Source: a virus. From it: DNA of 25,111 nt. Under the pieces are notes generated by a model. That model was given only the letters and a program-made list of their open reading frames with translations. It searched no databases and was not told the origin of the DNA. Positions 22,381-25,111 of this stretch are shown here, in pieces. Where the stretch lies: the IMG/VR virus record IMGVR_UViG_3300032246_002442, positions 1 through 25,111 of that record; one strand, given 5' to 3'. Numbering within the stretch: the first letter of the stretch is position 1; each line of letters begins with the position of its first letter. Made by a program: the position numbers and the translations under genes.

Positions 22381-23310
22381 TTGGACAAGAAGCACGAGTC
22401 TTACGAGCCTTGGGAATTCGGCGGATGGATCCACGACCCGCTGGCGGTGAGTCAAGTTGCAGAGCTGCAACCGGAGCCTCGTTTCGGTGACACTCCGGCG
22501 GGCATGGATAATACGCCTCTCCCGGACCATGTTTTTCTTTGGGATGCAGCTCGAAAGGTGCTGGGCCATCTGCTGCCGCCGCGGTCGCAAGGGTCAATAG
22601 GAACCTGCGTTAGCTTCGGAACCGCTCGGGCTGTGGAGCTTACGATGCTTTGCGAGATTGCCGCTGGGGAACACGAGCACTTCCGCGAAGTCTGTACCGA
22701 GCCGATCTATGGCGGTTCACGGGTCGAGATCGGCAAAGGCCGGTTGGGCCGCGGCGATGGCAGCATAGGGGCATGGGCCGCCGAGTTCGTGAAATCTTAT
22801 GGCATCATGGAACGCGCGGTACATGGCAGCTACGACCTCTCCGAATACAGCGTCGAGCTGTCCCGGAAATGGGGAAACGCTGGCATTCCCGCCGATATCG
22901 AGGATCTGTCGCGGCTTCACCCGATCCGCGCGATCACGGAAATCAATTCCTGGGAGGAGGCAAAGCGCGCGCTGGCGTCCGGATACGGGATCTCTGTTTG
23001 TAGCAATCAAGGTTTTAGCATGGACCGGGACCGCGACGGATTCGCCCGACCTCGTGGCCGCTGGGCCCATTGTATGGCGTTGACCGGATATCAAACCGGT
23101 CGGCGCGAAGGCGGCCGGTTAGATAATTCCTGGGGGCCGAGCGTCCACACCGGACCGGTTGGAGCCGGAGACCCAGGACCGGAAGGGTTTTGGGCCGATG
23201 CGGATGTCATCGATGAGATGCTTTCGCAAAACGATTCGTGGGCCTTCTCCGCGTTTGATGGCTTCCCCAGTCACCCAACCAAGTCGATTGACTGGACCAA
23301 GTGCGTTTGA
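22381..23310 (+). CDS. Papain-fold (C1-like) cysteine peptidase, endolysin candidate
   Basis: A 309-residue peptidase with a complete papain-like catalytic set: oxyanion Gln 70 and nucleophile Cys 76 in SQGSIGTCVSFGTARAVE, His 230 in RGRWAHCMALTGY, and Asn 249 in LDNSWGPSV. The order Q-C-H-N and the NSWG motif are typical of the C1 family. No signal peptide or pro-domain is evident; the first 50 residues are an extended lead. The start is TTG 22381, behind GGGAG. It lies beside a holin candidate and an exported protein. A peptidoglycan-peptide cleaving endolysin is a reasonable idea, but a virion-associated or host-targeting protease is also possible. The fold call is strong and the role uncertain. 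Confidence 0.82.
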   Translation: MDKKHESYEPWEFGGWIHDPLAVSQVAELQPEPRFGDTPAGMDNTPLPDHVFLWDAARKVLGHLLPPRSQGSIGTCVSFGTARAVELTMLCEIAAGEHEHFREVCTEPIYGGSRVEIGKGRLGRGDGSIGAWAAEFVKSYGIMERAVHGSYDLSEYSVELSRKWGNAGIPADIEDLSRLHPIRAITEINSWEEAKRALASGYGISVCSNQGFSMDRDRDGFARPRGRWAHCMALTGYQTGRREGGRLDNSWGPSVHTGPVGAGDPGPEGFWADADVIDEMLSQNDSWAFSAFDGFPSHPTKSIDWTKCV

Positions 23311-23333
23311 TTTCTTTACCCAAGGAGATTTTT

Positions 23334-23645
23334 ATGGTTGATTATCCCGACAGCTTAAGCACCGACGCCCTGATGACGCTGGTAGATGTCGCCCGCGGAA
23401 AGGTGGACAAAAGCCTCGGAATCCAGGCGGCTTGGAATCTGCTCGGATTCGGTTTGGGGCAGGGCTTCCCGATTCAGCAAGGATTCGGCGACGCCGAACC
23501 GAATTCGCCCTCCGAGATTGTTGAGGCGTGCCACGAGTTGATAGCCGACCTGGAGCACCCGGAGGTTAAAAAAGGCCTCGGCGGGCTTGCTCTGGGCATC
23601 GTGCTAAAGTTTGCGGTTAAGATTGTTTTGGAGGCCCTGTCCTAG
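23334..23645 (+). CDS. Small hypothetical protein with hydrophobic C-terminus
   Basis: A 103-residue protein with ATG 23334 after AAGGAGATTTTT. An earlier in-frame ATG at 23301 would overlap the peptidase end. The N-terminal part contains ALMTLVDVARGKVDKSLG. The C-terminal 25 residues (GLGGLALGIVLKFAVKIVLE) form a hydrophobic or amphipathic helix, a membrane-binding feature that makes it a second lysis-accessory or holin candidate. It is the last gene before a strong terminator and so ends the late transcript. Confidence 0.6.
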   Translation: MVDYPDSLSTDALMTLVDVARGKVDKSLGIQAAWNLLGFGLGQGFPIQQGFGDAEPNSPSEIVEACHELIADLEHPEVKKGLGGLALGIVLKFAVKIVLEALS

Positions 23646-23679
23646 GGTATATCCCATCGGCTCCCTTTGTTGTCGCTCG

Positions 23680-23715
23680 CGCCCCGGGTTCGCTCGCCCG
23701 GGGCGTTTTTTTTTT
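23680..23715 (+). terminator. Intrinsic terminator ending the late operon
   Basis: CGCCCCGGG (23680-23688) pairs perfectly with CCCGGGGCG (23697-23705) over an eight-base loop, followed by ten T residues. It is a textbook rho-independent terminator separating phage late genes from the independently transcribed cassette downstream. Confidence 0.95.
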
Positions 23716-23733
23716 GAAATTTTTTATCCTCCC

Positions 23734-23762
23734 TTGATACTGTCCTGCATTCGGGATAGTAT
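23734..23762 (+). promoter_or_regulatory. Sigma-70-type promoter of the moron cassette with overlapping inverted repeat
   Basis: The -35 element TTGATA (23734-23739), a 17-base spacer and the -10 element TAGTAT (23757-23762) match the housekeeping consensus at 5/6 and 4/6. An imperfect inverted repeat, ATACTGTCC (from 23737) and GGATAGTAT (to 23762), spans spacer and -10, so a repressor could act here. A 7-bp hairpin GAGATCG/CGATCTC (23772-23788) lies in the predicted 5' leader. Confidence 0.7.
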
Positions 23763-23812
23763 AGGTGCATGGAGATCGCAGCGATCTCTGCCCAAAAGCA
23801 GGAGAGGAAAAG

Positions 23813-24667
23813 ATGAAACTCACATTACAAATTGCATTCGGTTTGGTTCTGGCTTCTGCAAGCTGTGCTGTTCGTGCCGAGGATTTGACGGGCAAGCCTT
23901 TTACAAACGGCGAAATTGCAGTCTCTGCAGTCAATCCAGTTTTGAAAAACCGGACCCTGGAGTTTGAAGTCCGGATTCAGAATGTAAGCAAAAAGGTAAT
24001 TAAGCTGGCTCACCGTCGTCTTTTTTCAAAGGACTTCGATTTGAATGACGGTGTTGCCTATGTTTTCTCCGGATACGGTGTGACAGAAAACGGAGAAAAA
24101 AGCGCGGTAGCCCAGATGAGGTCTACTTATCTGTTTGCGAAAAGAGAACTGTTTCTTGGTCCTGAAGAAGACCACAAGTTTCATGTCTTGGTGGAAGGTA
24201 TCAATTTACCCATCTCTGATCTGGTAATTGAAGTGAGCTTGGGTCGGCGGATTGTTGAGGGAATGATGAAATTTAAAATCAGTATGGGCAAGAACGGCCT
24301 TTCAATCCAACCGGTTCGCAAACCCGCCGCAAATGCCGAGGGAAAAAAAGAAGCTGCCGCGCCAAAAGCGGAAGACCTGAAAAAGAAGGAAGAGGAAAGG
24401 CAGGCCCGGGTCAAGCCGCTCAAGGAAGAGCGCGAAAAGAAATTGGCTATGGCGAACGAGATAAGCAAGACATTGGTCGCCCTCGACAAGGCATACCGCG
24501 AAGCCGCCAAAAAGGCCATGGTGGCGGACAAGGCCGACAAGCTTGAGGACGCCAAAAATTACAAGGCCGAGAGCCTCAAAGGCTACGCCGAGTGGAAGAA
24601 ACAAAAGGCGAAGCTGGACAGTCTCGCCGCCGAGATCAAGAAACTTGCCAACCTGATCGAATACTAA
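23813..24667 (+). CDS. Secreted coiled-coil protein, moron candidate
   Basis: A 284-residue protein with a clear signal peptide (MKLTLQIAFGLVLASASCAV, cleavage likely after RA at residue 22); a lipoprotein reading at Cys 18 is weaker. Residues 30-160 form a beta-rich domain (NRTLEFEVRIQNVSKKVIKL, DLVIEVSLGRRIVEGMMKF). From about residue 175 there is a Lys/Glu/Ala-rich coiled coil (AEDLKKKEEERQARVKPLKE, AKKAMVADKADKLEDAKNYK). The ATG follows AGGAGAGGAAAAG. It has its own promoter and terminators on both sides. The 5' half is more AT-rich than surrounding phage genes. This is the layout of a moron expressed from a prophage to alter the host envelope. Function is unknown. Confidence 0.8.
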   Translation: MKLTLQIAFGLVLASASCAVRAEDLTGKPFTNGEIAVSAVNPVLKNRTLEFEVRIQNVSKKVIKLAHRRLFSKDFDLNDGVAYVFSGYGVTENGEKSAVAQMRSTYLFAKRELFLGPEEDHKFHVLVEGINLPISDLVIEVSLGRRIVEGMMKFKISMGKNGLSIQPVRKPAANAEGKKEAAAPKAEDLKKKEEERQARVKPLKEEREKKLAMANEISKTLVALDKAYREAAKKAMVADKADKLEDAKNYKAESLKGYAEWKKQKAKLDSLAAEIKKLANLIEY

Positions 24668-24686
24668 AGCCTCAAAGGAGCACCGA

Positions 24687-24869
24687 ATGTTGACCATCGC
24701 CGACGCAGCCGCCCGGCTCGGGATCGATCCCAGCCGGGTCCGGCGTTTAATCCGGGAAGGCCGAATCCCGGCCCGCCGTTTTGGCCGAGCCTGGATGATT
24801 GCCGAGACCGACCTCGACGCCTACCAGCCGCGCCCTCAGGGCCGCCCGGGCCACCGTCCCAAAACTTAG
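24687..24869 (+). CDS. Excisionase-like HTH DNA-binding protein
   Basis: A 60-residue protein of the HTH_17/excisionase family (MerR-like winged helix). TIADAAARLGIDPSRVRRLI is the helix-turn-helix, followed by REGRIPARRFGRAWMIAETD and LDAY, the standard wing motif. The C-terminus is a short basic tail ending GHRPKT. The ATG follows AAAGGAGCACCGA. It is cotranscribed with the secreted protein and ends before a terminator. Candidate roles are excision control or repression of the adjacent cassette through the repeats downstream. No integrase is present in this window. Confidence 0.88.
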   Translation: MLTIADAAARLGIDPSRVRRLIREGRIPARRFGRAWMIAETDLDAYQPRPQGRPGHRPKT

Positions 24870-24899
24870 CAAAGCATTTGTTAACTCGTAGCTAAGCCC

Positions 24900-24932
24900 C
24901 GCCCCGGACCCAACCCGGGGCGTTTTTTTTTT
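24900..24932 (+). terminator. Intrinsic terminator ending the moron cassette
   Basis: CGCCCCGG (24900-24907) pairs perfectly with CCGGGGCG (24915-24922) over a seven-base loop and is followed by ten T residues. It closely resembles the terminator at 23680-23715, so the cassette is bracketed by near-identical stems. Confidence 0.95.
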
Positions 24933-25111
24933 CGGCTATCTTATCTAAATTAACCACCTGGATTAGTCCGTCAAAAGCCTTTCGTCCCTCCTAGGAGAGT
25001 GCCTCCGTACGGACGAATTCGCATTTGCCTATTCTTAAGATCCCGTAATCTTCTGAAGGCTTTCCGTAGGGCCAAAAAAGCTTGTACGGAAACTACGGAA
25101 TTTGTTCCGAA
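24933..25111. repeat. Non-coding region with short palindromes and TACGGAA/TTCCGTA half sites
   Basis: No gene is supported in these last 179 bases. Two perfect 10-bp palindromes lie close together: CTCCTAGGAG (24988-24997) and TCCGTACGGA (25004-25013). Further copies of the half site occur as TTCCGTA (25062-25068), TACGGAA (25085-25091 and 25094-25100) and the variant TTCCGAA (25105-25111). AAAGCCTT (24974-24981) and AAGGCTTT (25056-25063) form an inverted pair. It may be an operator cluster, replication origin or attachment region, continuing beyond the window. Confidence 0.5.

Noticed and set aside
1-25111. CRISPR arrays, tRNA, rRNA, insertion sequences and integrase genes
   Set aside because: No regularly spaced repeats, cloverleaf sequences, transposase motifs or recombinase motifs were recognised on either strand by eye.

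Overview
The window reads as part of a tailed bacteriophage genome (free phage or prophage). GC is about 57-60% over most of it, and nearly every gene lies on the + strand. Head genes are of the HK97 type, and the tail module has a lambda-like G/GT frameshift pair followed by a tape measure protein. This indicates a long non-contractile tail (siphovirus-like). Strong AAGGAG-type ribosome binding sites, several likely TTG or GTG starts and GC-rich hairpin-plus-U-tract terminators point to a bacterial host. No host genes, integrase or tRNA are present, so I cannot name the host or decide between lytic and temperate life.

Layout: (1) 1-2561, replication: the C-terminal part of a primase-polymerase/RepA-type helicase cut by the window edge, an SSB-like protein with a GYF-like tail, and a small unknown. 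(2) 2562-5886, a tightly overlapping operon behind a hairpin-rich leader: sliding clamp (DnaN), a 22-codon ORF, an unknown, a sigma-70 family factor with regions 2 and 4, an unknown, a PD-(D/E)XK nuclease, and a second sigma-like protein with region 2 only. (3) 5887-6063, a spacer with a perfect 24-bp palindrome. (4) 6064-14332, packaging, head and connector genes: TerS, TerL, portal, prohead protease, major capsid, a terminator, connector and tail completion genes, and a probable major tail protein. (5) 14353-20986, tail: G/GT chaperones, short tape measure, two unrecognised tail proteins, an HNH nuclease, a tail fibre and small accessory genes. (6) 21001-23645, a probable lysis region: small membrane proteins, an HNH-AP2 homing endonuclease, an exported protein and a papain-fold cysteine peptidase. 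(7) 23680-24932, a moron-like cassette with its own terminator, promoter, secreted coiled-coil protein, excisionase-like HTH protein and terminator. (8) 24933-25111, non-coding DNA with short palindromes and repeated TACGGAA/TTCCGTA half sites.

The most interesting pattern is in block 2. The region-2-only sigma-like protein starts MAQLTLFD. QLTLF closely fits the bacterial beta-clamp binding consensus QL[S/D]LF, and the same operon encodes a sliding clamp. In phage T4, late transcription uses a sigma protein without region 4 (gp55) tethered to the sliding clamp (gp45). I infer that this phage may have an independently built clamp-coupled late transcription system, with the palindromic spacer in front of the late genes as a candidate control site. 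This is a hypothesis from motifs and gene order and has not been tested.
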